The translations under genes were made by a program, and so were the position numbers. The notes below the pieces were generated by a model. That model made no database searches. It saw nothing but the letters and a program-made list of their open reading frames with translations, and was not told the origin of the DNA. Source: Variovorax sp. V93 (GTDB lineage Bacteria > Pseudomonadota > Gammaproteobacteria > Burkholderiales > Burkholderiaceae_C). Taken from it: DNA of 64,000 nt. Shown here piece by piece: positions 1 to 9,596 of this stretch (position 1 is its first letter; each line of letters starts with the position of its first letter). Location: positions 1,922,001 through 1,986,000 of the forward strand of contig NZ_AP028669.1 in NCBI RefSeq assembly GCF_041154485.1. Direction: 5' to 3'.

Positions 1-342
1 GTGGCGGTGGCGGGGGACACCGTGGCGCCGGATTTCCGCTTCCACCTGCAGATCGCCCAGGCCACCGGCAACCCGTACTTCGCGGACATCATGAGCCACC
101 TGGGCACCACGATCATTCCGCGCACGCGCATCACCGCCATCCGCAACTACGACCGGCGCGGCGAGTACCTGAGCCGCGTCAACCGCGAGCACGAAGAAAT
201 CTACGCGGCCATCGCCCGCCGCGATCCCGAGTCGGCCCGGGCGGCCATGCGCATCCACCTGACCAACAGCCGCGAACGGCTGCGCGTGGCGCAGGAAGCG
301 GCCCAGCAGGCCGCGGCCAAGACGCCGCCAGCGGCTTCCTGA
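1..342 (+). CDS. GntR-family regulator, FCD domain (3' part only)
   Basis: This is the C-terminal end of a FadR-subfamily GntR transcription factor; the N-terminal winged helix lies outside the window, so the GTG at base 1 is an internal codon. The visible 113 residues are the helical FCD effector domain. They carry the usual metal/effector ligands: Asp11-x3-His15, His64 in REHEEIY and His86 in MRIHL. The gene sits 82 bp upstream of a glucarate catabolic operon in the same direction, and a dyad lies in that gap. It is therefore probably the local regulator of sugar-acid use. The family is clear; the effector is inferred from context. Confidence 0.85.
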   Translation: MAVAGDTVAPDFRFHLQIAQATGNPYFADIMSHLGTTIIPRTRITAIRNYDRRGEYLSRVNREHEEIYAAIARRDPESARAAMRIHLTNSRERLRVAQEAAQQAAAKTPPAAS

Positions 343-365
343 GAAGAAATTTCGGGCAGATGCTG

Positions 366-417
366 GACAAGTGTCGTTCCTAGTTGTACGATGACTGACA
401 ACACAACTCAGCAGGAG
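366..417 (+). promoter_or_regulatory. Putative GntR operator dyads and ribosome binding site before the Bug gene
   Basis: The gap between the GntR gene and the Bug gene holds a 10-bp dyad GACA-AG-TGTC (366-375). It also holds a perfect inverted repeat AGTTGT (382-387) / ACAACT (403-408), with an extra overlapping ACAAC at 398-402. An AGGAG ribosome binding site is at 413-417. TTGT/ACAA half-sites resemble FadR-type GntR operators, so this is a plausible site for the adjacent regulator. Function is inferred. Confidence 0.45.
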
Positions 418-424
418 ACTTGGA

Positions 425-1399
425 ATGAGCTTGAAACGACGTGATCTGATGCTTGGCGCCCTCGGCGGCGGCGTGCTTGCGGCCGGTGGCGTGCATGCTG
501 CCGACAACTGGCCGTCCAAGCCCGTGCGCATCGTGGTGCCGTACCCGCCGGGCGGTTCGTCCGACATCATTGCCCGCTCCATCAGCCAGCAGTTGTCGGA
601 GGCGCTCGGCCAGCCGGTCATCGTCGAGAACAAGCCGGGCGCCAACGGCAACCTCGGCGCCGATTTCGTCGCCAAGTCCAAGCCCGACGGCTACACGCTG
701 CTGCTGTGCGACGTCGGCGCGCTCGCCATCAGCCCCTCGGTCTACACGCGGCTGCCTTTCGATCCTTCCAAGGACCTGCGCGGCGTGACCATGCTGGCCT
801 ATTCTCCGCATCTGCTGGTGGTGCACCCGTCGGTCCAGGCCAACAACCTGAAGGAACTGGTCGCGCTGTCGAAGAAGTCGGAAATCAATTTTGCCGTGAC
901 CGCCACCGGCAGCGCGCCGCACCTGGCCGGCGTGGCGCTCGAGCGCGCGAGCGGGGCGCGCTGGCAGTACGTGCCCTACAAGGGCGGCGTGCAGGCGGTG
1001 CAGGACACGGTGGCGGGCCAGACGCAGATCCTGATGAACGGCATGCTCGCCACCCTGCCTCATGTGCAGAGCGGCAAGCTCAAGGTGCTCGGCGTCTCGA
1101 AAGCGACGCGCATGCCGCTGATCGGCGAAGTGCCCACCATCGCGGAGCAGGGCGTGGCCGGCTTCGAGTCGGGCACCTGGCAAGGCGTGCGGGTGGCCAA
1201 GGGCACGCCCGACGCCATCGTGCAGCGCCTCAACAAGGAACTGATCACCGTCATCCGCTCAGCCGACATCCGCTCGCGCCTCGCAGGCCAGGGCGCCGAG
1301 GTCGTGACCATGGCGCCGGCCGAGGAAGAGCAGTTCTTCGGCAAGGAACGCGCGCGCTGGGCCAAGGTGGTGGCCGACGCGGGCATCAAACTCGACTAA
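425..1399 (+). CDS. Bug-family (TctC-like) periplasmic solute-binding protein
   Basis: A 324-residue extracytoplasmic binding protein of the tripartite tricarboxylate transporter (Bug) family, which captures carboxylated ligands in the periplasm. The N terminus has a twin-arginine-like export signal (KRRDLML followed by a small-residue segment ending VHAAD). The family signature follows: [11 protein letters not shown] near residue 38, then NKPGANGN. An AGGAG site lies 7 bases before the ATG. It is the first gene of the glucarate operon, 43 bp ahead of kdgD, which suggests a sugar-acid ligand. No TctA/TctB membrane genes are adjacent, as is common for Bug proteins. Confidence 0.9.
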   Translation: MSLKRRDLMLGALGGGVLAAGGVHAADNWPSKPVRIVVPYPPGGSSDIIARSISQQLSEALGQPVIVENKPGANGNLGADFVAKSKPDGYTLLLCDVGALAISPSVYTRLPFDPSKDLRGVTMLAYSPHLLVVHPSVQANNLKELVALSKKSEINFAVTATGSAPHLAGVALERASGARWQYVPYKGGVQAVQDTVAGQTQILMNGMLATLPHVQSGKLKVLGVSKATRMPLIGEVPTIAEQGVAGFESGTWQGVRVAKGTPDAIVQRLNKELITVIRSADIRSRLAGQGAEVVTMAPAEEEQFFGKERARWAKVVADAGIKLD

Positions 1400-1442
1400 G
1401 CGCCCCAGGATCCATTTTCAACTCACTCTCATTGGTGTCTCG

Positions 1443-2354
1443 ATGAACCCTCAAGAACTCAAATCCATCATGGGCTCCGGCCTGCTCTCGTTCCCGTTGA
1501 CCGACTTCGACGCGAACGGCGACTTCAACAAGAAGGGCTACGAGCAGCGTCTCGAATGGCTCGCTCCCTACGGCGCGAGCGCGCTGTTCGCGGCCGGCGG
1601 CACCGGCGAGTTCTTCTCGCTGACCGGCGACGAGTACCCCGGCATCATCCAGACCGCGGTCGACACCTGCCGCGGCGTGGTGCCCATCATTGCGGGCGCC
1701 GGCGGCCCCACGCGCTTTGCGATCCAGTGCGCGCAGGCGGCCGAGAAGGCCGGCGCGCACGGCATCCTGCTGCTGCCGCACTACCTGACCGAAGCCGGCC
1801 AGGAAGGCCTGGCCGCGCACGTGGAAGCCGTGTGCAAGAGCGTGAAGTTCGGCGTGATCGTCTACAACCGCGCCACCAGCCGCCTCAAGCCCGAGACGCT
1901 GGCCGCGCTGGCCGAGCGCAACCCGAACCTCGTGGGCTTCAAGGACGGCGTGGGCGACATCGAGGCCATGGTGGCCATCTACCAGAAGATGGGCGATCGC
2001 TTCGCCTACCTGGGCGGGCTGCCCACGGCCGAGGTCTATGCCGCGGCCTACAAGGCGCTGGGCACGCCGGTGTATTCGTCGGCCGTCTTCAACTTCATCC
2101 CGAAGACCGCGATGGATTTCTACCAGGCCGTTGCCGCCGACGACCTGCCCACGCAGCACCGCCTGCTGAAGAACTTCTTCATGCCCTACCTGGAACTGCG
2201 CAACCGCGTGCCGGGCTATGCGGTGAGCATCGTCAAGGCCGGCGCGAAGATCGTCGGCCACGACGCCGGCCCGGTGCGCGCACCGCTGACGGACCTCAAG
2301 CCCGCCGAGATGGAACAGCTCAAGGTGCTGATCGACGCGCTCGGCCCGCAGTAA
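1443..2354 (+). CDS. kdgD: 5-dehydro-4-deoxyglucarate dehydratase
   Basis: A 303-residue (beta/alpha)8 enzyme of the DapA/NAL aldolase-dehydratase family. It converts 5-dehydro-4-deoxy-D-glucarate to 2,5-dioxopentanoate (alpha-ketoglutarate semialdehyde) with loss of water and CO2. The Schiff-base lysine is Lys167 in GFKDG, the conserved tyrosine is Tyr141 in VYNR, and GGTGEF lies near residue 52. It is flanked by a glucarate dehydratase and a semialdehyde dehydrogenase, which together complete glucarate to alpha-ketoglutarate. This context separates it from dihydrodipicolinate synthase. Confidence 0.95.
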   Translation: MNPQELKSIMGSGLLSFPLTDFDANGDFNKKGYEQRLEWLAPYGASALFAAGGTGEFFSLTGDEYPGIIQTAVDTCRGVVPIIAGAGGPTRFAIQCAQAAEKAGAHGILLLPHYLTEAGQEGLAAHVEAVCKSVKFGVIVYNRATSRLKPETLAALAERNPNLVGFKDGVGDIEAMVAIYQKMGDRFAYLGGLPTAEVYAAAYKALGTPVYSSAVFNFIPKTAMDFYQAVAADDLPTQHRLLKNFFMPYLELRNRVPGYAVSIVKAGAKIVGHDAGPVRAPLTDLKPAEMEQLKVLIDALGPQ

Positions 2355-2401
2355 GCGGCCGAGCCGGGAACGACGACAACAAACAACAACGGAGACAACG
2401 C

Positions 2402-2848
<447 letters not shown>

Positions 2849-2880
2849 CCGCACTTTTTCTTCCAGGGTCCGCGCAAACA

Positions 2881-4236
2881 ATGACACTTCCAGACTCCGC
2901 TTCTCCCATCTCCGGCGCGCCCGTCGTCACCGCCATGCGCGTGGTGCCCGTCGCAGGCCACGACAGCATGCTCATGAACCTGAGCGGCGCGCACGGCCCG
3001 TTCTTCACGCGCAACCTGCTGATCCTGACCGACAGCGCGGGCCACACCGGCGTCGGCGAAGTGCCCGGCGGCGAGAAGATCCGCCAGACCCTCGAGGATG
3101 CGCGCGGCCTCATCGTGGGCCAGCCCCTCGGCCGCCACAACGCCGTGCTCAACGCCATGCGCAGCGCTTTCGCCAACCGCGACAGCGCAGGCCGCGGCCA
3201 GCAGACCTTCGACCTGCGCGTGACCATCCATGCGGTCACGGCGGTGGAGGCGGCCTTGCTCGACCTGCTGGGCCAGCACCTCGAAGTGCCGGTGGCCGCA
3301 CTGCTCGGCGAAGGCCAGCAGCGCGACGCCGTGCAGATGCTCGGCTACCTGTTCTACGTGGGCGACCGCACCAGGACCGACCTGCCCTACGAGAGCGACC
3401 CCGGCGCCGCCGACGACTGGTTCCGCCTGCGCCACGAAGAAGCCATGACGCCCGAAGCCATCGTGCGCCTGGCCGAGGCCACGCATGCGCGCTACGGCTT
3501 CACCGACTTCAAGCTCAAGGGCGGCGTGCTGCGCGGCGAGGAAGAAGTCGAAGCCATCCGCGCGCTGCACGAGCGCTTTCCCAAGGCGCGCGTCACGCTC
3601 GACCCGAACGGCGGCTGGCTGCTGGCCGATGCGATCCGTTTGTGCCGCGACCTGCACGGCGTCATGGCCTATGCCGAAGACCCGTGCGGCGCCGAAGGCG
3701 TGTTCTCCGGCCGCGAGGTGATGGCCGAGTTCCGCCGCGCCACGGGCCTGCCGACCGCCACCAACATGGTCGCCACCGACTGGCGCGAGATGGTGCACAG
3801 CCTCTCGCTGCAGTCGGTCGACATCCCGCTGGCCGACCCGCACTTCTGGACGATGCAGGGCTCGGTGCGCGTGGCCCAGCTGTGCCAGGCCTGGGGCCTG
3901 ACCTGGGGCTCGCATTCGAACAACCACTTCGATGTGTCCTTGGCCATGTTCACGCACGTGGCGGCGGCCGCGCCGGGCAAGGTCACGGCCATCGACACGC
4001 ACTGGATCTGGCAGGACGGCCAGCGCCTGACCAAGGCGCCGCTGCAGATCGAGGGCGGGTTCGTGAAGGTGCCCACGCGCGGCGGGCTGGGCGTGGAGCT
4101 CGACATGGACGAGGTCGAGAAGGCGCACCAGCTGTACCTGAAGCACGGCCTGGGCGCGCGCAACGATGCGCAGGCGATGCAATACCTGATCCCGGGCTGG
4201 ACTTTCGACAATAAAAAACCCTGCATGGTCCGTTGA
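2881..4236 (+). CDS. gudD: Glucarate dehydratase
   Basis: A 451-residue enolase-superfamily enzyme that dehydrates D-glucarate (and usually L-idarate) to 5-dehydro-4-deoxyglucarate. The KxK acid/base motif is Lys211-Leu-Lys213. Metal ligands include Asp241 and Glu266, and the second acid/base pair is Asp319 and His345 (SHSNNHF). These sit six residues later than Asp313 and His339 of the E. coli enzyme, whose length is nearly the same. The ATG at 2881 is chosen because upstream in-frame codons are not family-like; its ribosome binding site is weak. It supplies the substrate of the upstream kdgD product. Confidence 0.95.
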   Translation: MTLPDSASPISGAPVVTAMRVVPVAGHDSMLMNLSGAHGPFFTRNLLILTDSAGHTGVGEVPGGEKIRQTLEDARGLIVGQPLGRHNAVLNAMRSAFANRDSAGRGQQTFDLRVTIHAVTAVEAALLDLLGQHLEVPVAALLGEGQQRDAVQMLGYLFYVGDRTRTDLPYESDPGAADDWFRLRHEEAMTPEAIVRLAEATHARYGFTDFKLKGGVLRGEEEVEAIRALHERFPKARVTLDPNGGWLLADAIRLCRDLHGVMAYAEDPCGAEGVFSGREVMAEFRRATGLPTATNMVATDWREMVHSLSLQSVDIPLADPHFWTMQGSVRVAQLCQAWGLTWGSHSNNHFDVSLAMFTHVAAAAPGKVTAIDTHWIWQDGQRLTKAPLQIEGGFVKVPTRGGLGVELDMDEVEKAHQLYLKHGLGARNDAQAMQYLIPGWTFDNKKPCMVR

Positions 4237-4263
4237 GGTTTAGTCTCCCGTTTCCATTTCCGC

Positions 4264-4290
4264 AGCCGGACGACACGCAGTGCTCCGGCT
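4264..4290 (+). terminator. Hairpin between gudD and the aldehyde dehydrogenase gene
   Basis: A 7-bp inverted repeat AGCCGGA (4264-4270) / TCCGGCT (4284-4290) with a 13-base loop is followed by a pyrimidine run TCTTTCTTTCC. It could be a weak terminator or an attenuator that lowers transcription into the last gene of the operon. The loop is long and the T run is interrupted, so full termination is doubtful. Confidence 0.4.
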
Positions 4291-4324
4291 TCTTTCTTTC
4301 CATCGAGCAGCACAAGGAATCCTC

Positions 4325-5761
4325 ATGCAAAACTTCGACAACCTGATCGGCGGCGAATGGCGTGCCGGCGCGAGCTACAGCCCCAACCTCAACCCCAGCA
4401 ACCTGTCCGACGTGCTGGGCCAGTACGCGCAGGGCACGGCCGCCGATGTCGAGGCCGCCGTGGCCGCCGCCACCGCCGCCTTCCCGGCCTGGGCCACCGG
4501 CAGTATCCAGGCGCGCTCCGACGCGCTCGACAAGATCGGCACCGAGATCCTCGCGCGCAAGGAAGAGCTCGGCACCCTGCTCGCCCGCGAGGAAGGCAAG
4601 ACGAAGGCCGAAGGCATCGGCGAGGCCACCCGCGCCGGCCAGATCTTCAAGTTCTTCGCCGGCGAATGCCTGCGCCTCGCGGGCGAGCTGCTGCCTTCGG
4701 TGCGCCCGAACATCGGCGTGGAAATCACGCGCGAGCCGGTCGGCGTGGTCGGCCTCATCACGCCCTGGAACTTCCCCATCGCCATTCCGGCCTGGAAGAT
4801 CGCGCCGGCGCTGGCCTTTGGCAACTGCGTGGTGCTCAAGCCCGCTGACCTCGTCCCGGGCTGCGCCTGGGCGCTGGCCGAAATCATCAGCCGCTCGGGC
4901 ATCCCGGCGGGCGTGTTCAACCTCGTGATGGGCCGCGGCAGCGTGATCGGCAACGCCCTGGTCGGCCATCCCGGCATCCATGCGATCAGCTTCACCGGCT
5001 CGGTCGGCGTGGGCCGCAACATCGCCGTGCAGTGCGTCACCAACCACAAGAAGGTGCAGCTCGAGATGGGCGGCAAGAACCCGCAGGTGGTGCTGGACGA
5101 CGCCGACCTGGCCCAGGCCGTGGAGCTCAGCGTGCAGAGCGCCTTCTACTCCACCGGCCAGCGCTGCACGGCGTCGAGCCGGCTGATCGTGACCGAAGGC
5201 ATCTACCCGAAGTTCATCGAGGCGATGAAGGCGCGCATGGCGAAGATCAAGGTGGGCGATGCGCTGGCGCAGGGCACCGACATCGGCCCGGTGTCGTCGA
5301 AGTCGCAGCTCGACCAGGACATGGAATACATCGCCATCGGCAAGGGCGAGGGCGCCACGCTGGCCGCGGGCGGCGAGCTCTTGAAGCTGGAGACCGACGG
5401 CTACTACATGTCGCCGGCGCTCTTCAGCGAATCGGCTGCTGCGATGCGCATCAACAAGGAAGAGATCTTCGGCCCGGTGGCGAGCGTGATCCGCGTGAAG
5501 AACTACGAAGAGGCGCTGGCCACGGCCAACGACACGGAGTTCGGCCTGTCGGCGGGCATTGCGACCACGAGCCTGAAGTACGCCACGCACTTCAAGCGCC
5601 ACAGCCAGGCCGGCATGGTGATGGTGAACCTGCCCACGGCGGGGGTGGACTACCACGTGCCGTTCGGCGGGCGCAAGGGTTCGAGCTACGGGCCGCGCGA
5701 GCAGGGCAAGTACGCGCAGGAGTTCTTCACCACGGTGAAGACGGCGTACACGCTGGCTTGA
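4325..5761 (+). CDS. Alpha-ketoglutarate semialdehyde (2,5-dioxovalerate) dehydrogenase
   Basis: A 478-residue NAD(P)-dependent aldehyde dehydrogenase. It shows Asn149 in PWNF, the general base Glu247 in LEMGGKNP and the nucleophile Cys281 in GQRCTASSR. Position after gudD and kdgD indicates oxidation of 2,5-dioxopentanoate to alpha-ketoglutarate, the last step of glucarate breakdown. The ATG at 4325 has AAGGA seven bases upstream; an earlier in-frame codon at 4280 would add residues unlike the family. Succinate semialdehyde dehydrogenase is a close relative, but context favours the ketoglutarate enzyme. Confidence 0.9.
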   Translation: MQNFDNLIGGEWRAGASYSPNLNPSNLSDVLGQYAQGTAADVEAAVAAATAAFPAWATGSIQARSDALDKIGTEILARKEELGTLLAREEGKTKAEGIGEATRAGQIFKFFAGECLRLAGELLPSVRPNIGVEITREPVGVVGLITPWNFPIAIPAWKIAPALAFGNCVVLKPADLVPGCAWALAEIISRSGIPAGVFNLVMGRGSVIGNALVGHPGIHAISFTGSVGVGRNIAVQCVTNHKKVQLEMGGKNPQVVLDDADLAQAVELSVQSAFYSTGQRCTASSRLIVTEGIYPKFIEAMKARMAKIKVGDALAQGTDIGPVSSKSQLDQDMEYIAIGKGEGATLAAGGELLKLETDGYYMSPALFSESAAAMRINKEEIFGPVASVIRVKNYEEALATANDTEFGLSAGIATTSLKYATHFKRHSQAGMVMVNLPTAGVDYHVPFGGRKGSSYGPREQGKYAQEFFTTVKTAYTLA

Positions 5762-5768
5762 GGCCCCA

Positions 5769-5795
5769 GGGCCGGGCGCCGCGCGCGCCCGGCCC
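5769..5795. terminator. GC-rich hairpin between convergent genes
   Basis: A perfect 11-bp stem GGGCCGGGCGC (5769-5779) / GCGCCCGGCCC (5785-5795) with a five-base loop fills the 46-bp gap between the convergent dehydrogenase and MFS genes. It lacks a clear T run on either side, so it may act as a processing or blocking hairpin rather than a classic intrinsic terminator. Confidence 0.55.
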
Positions 5796-5807
5796 CGGCC
5801 GTCTGCT

Positions 5808-7061
5808 TCACAGCCGATGGCCGCCGCGCGCCATCGAGCGCCGCAGGCCCAGTGCGAGCAGCACGCCGATCGCGCCCGCCAAGGCCACGATGGCGGCGGC
5901 CGCCGGCCAGCCCAGCGAATCCACGGCACCGCCCACGATCACGGGGCCGATCATCTGGCCAAGATTGCTGCCCAGCATGAGCAAGCCCATCGACATCGGG
6001 ACCAGCCGCGTGCTCGGTGCCACGAGGGGGGAGGTGCCGATCAGCGTTGCGGGAAGCAGGCCGCCCGCGCCCGAGAAGACCAGGCACAGCACAAAGGCCG
6101 GCAGCGCGCCGAGCACCGGCAGGAAGATGCCGACGGCCGAGATGCCCATCAACGCGCTGGCCAGTGCCGCGAGCAGCCAGCGCGCGATGCCGCGCTTCAG
6201 CAGCATGCCGGCCGCAAGATTGCCCGCCACATTGACACAGCAGGCCACGGCGCTCAGCTGTCCGGCCGTGGCCGTGCCCACCCCCATGCGCTCGATCAGC
6301 AGCACCGGCAGAAAGCTGAATAGCGCGAAGAACTGCAGGCTGTAGATCACGAACGAAGCGGCGATCAGCGCCGGCGCACCGGCCTTTGCCGTGGTGGCCG
6401 CATCGCGGGCCATGCTGCGCCACGAGACCGGCGCCTCGCGGGCGCTTCCACTCGCACCGCGCGAAACGCCCGCCAGCACCAGCACCGCAACCAAGGCCGC
6501 AAGCGCGGCATTGCCCAGCCACAAGCCGCGCCAGCCGCCCGGCAGCGAGCCGCTGAAAAGCGCGATGGCAATCCCGGCGGGCATGAAGCAGCTCCAGATC
6601 GCGAAGGCAAGGTCCTTGCCGCCGGGCGCGACCATGCGCTGCAGCACCGAAGGGCCGGCGATGGTGATCAGCACGAAGCCCAAGCCTTCGACGACGCGGC
6701 CGATCAGCAGCATTGCGATGCCGTGTGCCCATGCGCCCGCCGCGCTGCCGATGGCAATGGCCAGCAGGCCGGCCACCAGCAGGCCCCTGTCGCCGGCGCG
6801 CGCGACCCATGCGCCGACCGGAACCGAGCCAGCCACGCCCAGCAGCGAGAACGTGGCCATGAGCCAGCCGACCATCGAGAGGTCGAGCCCGAAGTCTGCG
6901 CGCAGCTGCGGCACCGCAATGGCGACCTTGCCGACCTGAAGAGACGCCATGACACCGGCAGCCACGACCAGCGCCACGCCGCGCCAGTGCGTTGAAGAAG
7001 GTGAGAGCGGCGCGGCGGCGGGTGGCGAAGTGGCGCCGCGCATTTGGATTCGGTTCTGCAT
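5808..7061 (-). CDS. MFS transporter (CynX/NimT-like)
   Basis: A membrane protein of about 417 residues with twelve predicted hydrophobic segments and the MFS loop pattern GAWVARAGDRG after TM2. Segments such as LIGRVVEGLGFVLITIAGPSVLQRM resemble the cyanate/nitroimidazole exporter branch. The start at 7061 (MQNRIQM) is favoured over a codon 30 bases upstream because it leaves room for a regulatory region; MRGATS at 7043 is also possible. It is divergent from a LysR gene 74 bp away, the usual arrangement of a LysR regulator and its target. Substrate is unknown. Confidence 0.85.
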   Translation of the reverse strand: MQNRIQMRGATSPPAAAPLSPSSTHWRGVALVVAAGVMASLQVGKVAIAVPQLRADFGLDLSMVGWLMATFSLLGVAGSVPVGAWVARAGDRGLLVAGLLAIAIGSAAGAWAHGIAMLLIGRVVEGLGFVLITIAGPSVLQRMVAPGGKDLAFAIWSCFMPAGIAIALFSGSLPGGWRGLWLGNAALAALVAVLVLAGVSRGASGSAREAPVSWRSMARDAATTAKAGAPALIAASFVIYSLQFFALFSFLPVLLIERMGVGTATAGQLSAVACCVNVAGNLAAGMLLKRGIARWLLAALASALMGISAVGIFLPVLGALPAFVLCLVFSGAGGLLPATLIGTSPLVAPSTRLVPMSMGLLMLGSNLGQMIGPVIVGGAVDSLGWPAAAAIVALAGAIGVLLALGLRRSMARGGHRL

Positions 7062-7110
7062 GCCGCAACTTTGCAGCGGGCGAACGATCAATGAAAGCGA
7101 ATAATATCGG

Positions 7111-7127
7111 CCAATTCAATCGATTGG
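7111..7127 (+). promoter_or_regulatory. Putative LysR operator between divergent genes
   Basis: An inverted repeat CCAAT (7111-7115) / ATTGG (7123-7127) encloses a perfect 10-bp palindrome CAATCGATTG (7117-7126), just eight bases before the LysR start. This position suits autoregulation together with control of the divergent MFS gene. Inferred from symmetry and context only. Confidence 0.4.
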
Positions 7128-7134
7128 ATAGATC

Positions 7135-8160
7135 ATGCTGGACATCCTCACCCTGAGCCAGATGCAGATGTTCGTTGCCGTGGCGGATGCCGGCAGCTTC
7201 CGTGCCGGCGCGGTCCGGCTGCACCGGGTGCAGTCGGCCGTGAGCCATGCCATTGCCAATCTCGAAGAACAGCTTCAGGTGCGGCTCTTCGACCGCTCCG
7301 GCCACAAGCCGGTGCTTACGCCCACGGGCAAGGCACTGCTCGGCGACGTGCGGGTCATCCTGTCGAAGGTCGAGGCGCTGCGCTCGCGCGCGCAGGGGCT
7401 CGAACAGGGCATCGAGTTCGGCCTGGCGATGGCGGTGGACACGCTCTTTCCGCCGGACCTCCTGGCCAGCGCGCTGCGCGGCATGCATGCGGTCTATCCG
7501 AGCATTGCCATCCGCGTGGAATACAGCTCGATGGGCGGCACCGTCGATGCATTGAATTCGGGTCGATGCGATCTCGCCATTGCGGCCTTCGGCCATGCCG
7601 ACGAAAAAATCAGCCGCGAATTCCTCATGCAGCTTCATACCGTGGCCGTCGCCGCGCCGTCGCATGCGCTGGCGGTCCATGCGGGCCAGCGCGGTGCCAG
7701 GGGCCTGGATGCCGCCGCGGCCGAGCACGTGCAGATCGTGGTGGAAGATCCGAGCACGCTCAGCCAGGGCTACGACATCGACGTGCTCTCGCCTTCGACC
7801 TGGCGCGTGACCGACATGCACATCAAGCTCGCGCTGCTGCGCGCGGGCCTAGGGTGGGGAAAGATGCCTGCGTGGCTGGTGGCCGGCGACCTGGCCGCCG
7901 GAACGCTGGTGCAATTGCCGGTGAGCCGCATCGGCCCCGGCGGTGGAACGAGCCAGCAGTGCCATTTCTGCCACCGCGCCGACAAGGCACTGGGAGCGGG
8001 CGCCGCGCTGCTGCGCGAATGCCTCATGGCGGAAGCGAAGGCGGCGGCGCCCGGCGGCGGCGGCGCATCAGCATCTCCACGAGCTCGAAGATCCCCTCGC
8101 TCAGCAGCGCCAGCGCCGCGGCCGGCAGCGCGCCGGCCAGCAGCAGCTCGCGGTCGTTGA
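7135..8160 (+). CDS. LysR-family transcriptional regulator with extended tail
   Basis: A 341-residue LysR-type regulator. The winged helix is at residues 5-65 (MQMFVAVADAGSFRAGAVRLH, then VQSAVSHAIANLEEQL), followed by a periplasmic-binding-protein-like effector domain ending near residue 300. The last 40 or so residues are low-complexity Ala/Arg/Pro sequence. They are encoded opposite the end of the convergent transporter gene, with a 137-bp overlap at 8024-8160. The tail is unlike family members and probably exists only because no earlier stop occurs. The divergent MFS gene is the likely target. Confidence 0.88.
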   Translation: MLDILTLSQMQMFVAVADAGSFRAGAVRLHRVQSAVSHAIANLEEQLQVRLFDRSGHKPVLTPTGKALLGDVRVILSKVEALRSRAQGLEQGIEFGLAMAVDTLFPPDLLASALRGMHAVYPSIAIRVEYSSMGGTVDALNSGRCDLAIAAFGHADEKISREFLMQLHTVAVAAPSHALAVHAGQRGARGLDAAAAEHVQIVVEDPSTLSQGYDIDVLSPSTWRVTDMHIKLALLRAGLGWGKMPAWLVAGDLAAGTLVQLPVSRIGPGGGTSQQCHFCHRADKALGAGAALLRECLMAEAKAAAPGGGGASASPRARRSPRSAAPAPRPAARRPAAARGR

Positions 8161-9574
8161 GCGCCAGCCCCGTGACGATGCGCTCGCCGAATCCGCCCGC
8201 GCCGATGAAGGCCGCGATGGTGGCGGTGCCAATGGCGATCGCGGTGGCTGTCCGCACGCCCGCCAGCAGCGTGGGCAGCGCCAGCGGCAGCAGCACCAGC
8301 CGCAGGCTTTGCGGCGGCGTCATGCCCAGCGCGGTGCCGGCCAGGCGCAGGCCGTTCGGCACTTCGGCCAGGCCCGTCACGGTGTTGCGCATGATCGGCA
8401 GCAGCGAATAGAGCGTGAGCGCGATCAGCGCGGGCAGCGCGCCGATCGCCCCGAGCATCGAGATCAGCACGGCCAGCAGCGCGAGCGAAGGCACGGTCTG
8501 CAGCAGGCTCGCGAAGCCGAGCACCAGCGCACGCAGCCGCACATGCGGAAACACCAGGATCGCGAGCGGCACGCCGATCAGGATCGCGACGCCGACGGAT
8601 ACCGCCACCAGCACCAGGTGCTGGCGCGCAAGCTGCCAGAGGTCGGGGCCGAACAGCTTGGCGGTGAAGCCGCGCCGGGGCTCCTGGGTCTTTGCGCCCT
8701 GGCCGGTGCCGGCCAGGAAGTCGCGCGCAATGGTGTCGAAGGGCACGCTCTGCAACTCGGCGCGCGCGTTCATCGCGATCATCGCGTGCTCGTCGATGCG
8801 GCCTTCGAGCGTCTGCAGCGCGGCCCATGCCTTGGGCAGCCGTGCCGGCAGGTCGAGCCTGTAGAGCACCACGGCGTCGTAGCGCGGAAAGTACTTCCTG
8901 TCGTCTTCGAGCACGCGCAGGCCGAGGTGCTCGATCTTGGCGTCGGTGGTGTAGATGTCGATGGCGTCGATCTGCTTTGCGGCCACGGCTTCGTAGGCCA
9001 GGCCATGGTCGAGGCCGGTGGGCACCTGCTTGAAGCCGTAGCGCGCGGCCAGGCCCTTCCAGCCGTCGGCGCGGCCGATGAATTCGTTCGACAGGCCGAG
9101 CCTGAGTTCGGGGTGCTTCGCAAGGTCGCTCAGCGTGCGCAGCCCGAGCCGTTCGGCATCGGCCGCCCGCACCGCCAGCGCATAGCCGTCGTTGAAGCCC
9201 AGCGGGATCGCCACGCCCAGGCCCATCGGCGCCAGCGCCGCATTCATGGCCTCGCGCGTTTCGGCCGGCGAGCCCTTGAGGATCTCGAGCGCGATGGTGC
9301 CGGTGTATTCGGCGTAGAGATCGATGGCGCCCGAACGCAGCGCCTCGTAAACGATGGCCGTGTTGCCCAGCCCCTGGCGCACCACCGGCGGCGATGCGGT
9401 GTGCGGCGCCGCGGTCTGCGCCAGCAGCTCGGCCAGGATGTACGACTCGGTGAAGCGCTTGGAACCCACGCGCAGCGCACCGTCGCCGGACTGCGCCGAT
9501 GCAACGGCACCGAGCCAGGCCATGGCAAGGAACAACAAGGCGGCGCGCAGCATGCGGTGGCGGGGCAGTGGCAT
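8024..9574 (-). CDS. Osmoprotectant-type ABC transporter, fused substrate-binding protein and permease
   Basis: A protein of about 516 residues joining two transporter parts. After a signal peptide (MLRAALLFLAMAWLGAVASA) comes an OpuAC/ProX-type binding domain that opens with VGSKRFTESYILAEL. It is followed from about residue 300 by a permease domain with several membrane segments and the EAA-like loop region around GTALGMTPPQSLRLVLLPLA. Relatives import glycine betaine, choline or similar solutes. The partner ATPase is not adjacent. The start at 9574 gives a clean signal peptide; ATG codons at 9595 and 9553 are alternatives. The 5' flank is a palindromic repeat, so its promoter lies in or beyond that element. 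Confidence 0.85.
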   Translation of the reverse strand: MPLPRHRMLRAALLFLAMAWLGAVASAQSGDGALRVGSKRFTESYILAELLAQTAAPHTASPPVVRQGLGNTAIVYEALRSGAIDLYAEYTGTIALEILKGSPAETREAMNAALAPMGLGVAIPLGFNDGYALAVRAADAERLGLRTLSDLAKHPELRLGLSNEFIGRADGWKGLAARYGFKQVPTGLDHGLAYEAVAAKQIDAIDIYTTDAKIEHLGLRVLEDDRKYFPRYDAVVLYRLDLPARLPKAWAALQTLEGRIDEHAMIAMNARAELQSVPFDTIARDFLAGTGQGAKTQEPRRGFTAKLFGPDLWQLARQHLVLVAVSVGVAILIGVPLAILVFPHVRLRALVLGFASLLQTVPSLALLAVLISMLGAIGALPALIALTLYSLLPIMRNTVTGLAEVPNGLRLAGTALGMTPPQSLRLVLLPLALPTLLAGVRTATAIAIGTATIAAFIGAGGFGERIVTGLALNDRELLLAGALPAAALALLSEGIFELVEMLMRRRRRAPPPSLPP

Positions 9575-9596
9575 CGCAGGCCAGTGTATAGACATA

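Noticed and set aside
3983..5929. Long minus-strand open frame opposite gudD and the aldehyde dehydrogenase gene
   Set aside because: It is the antisense shadow of well-supported plus-strand enzymes and shows no family motif.
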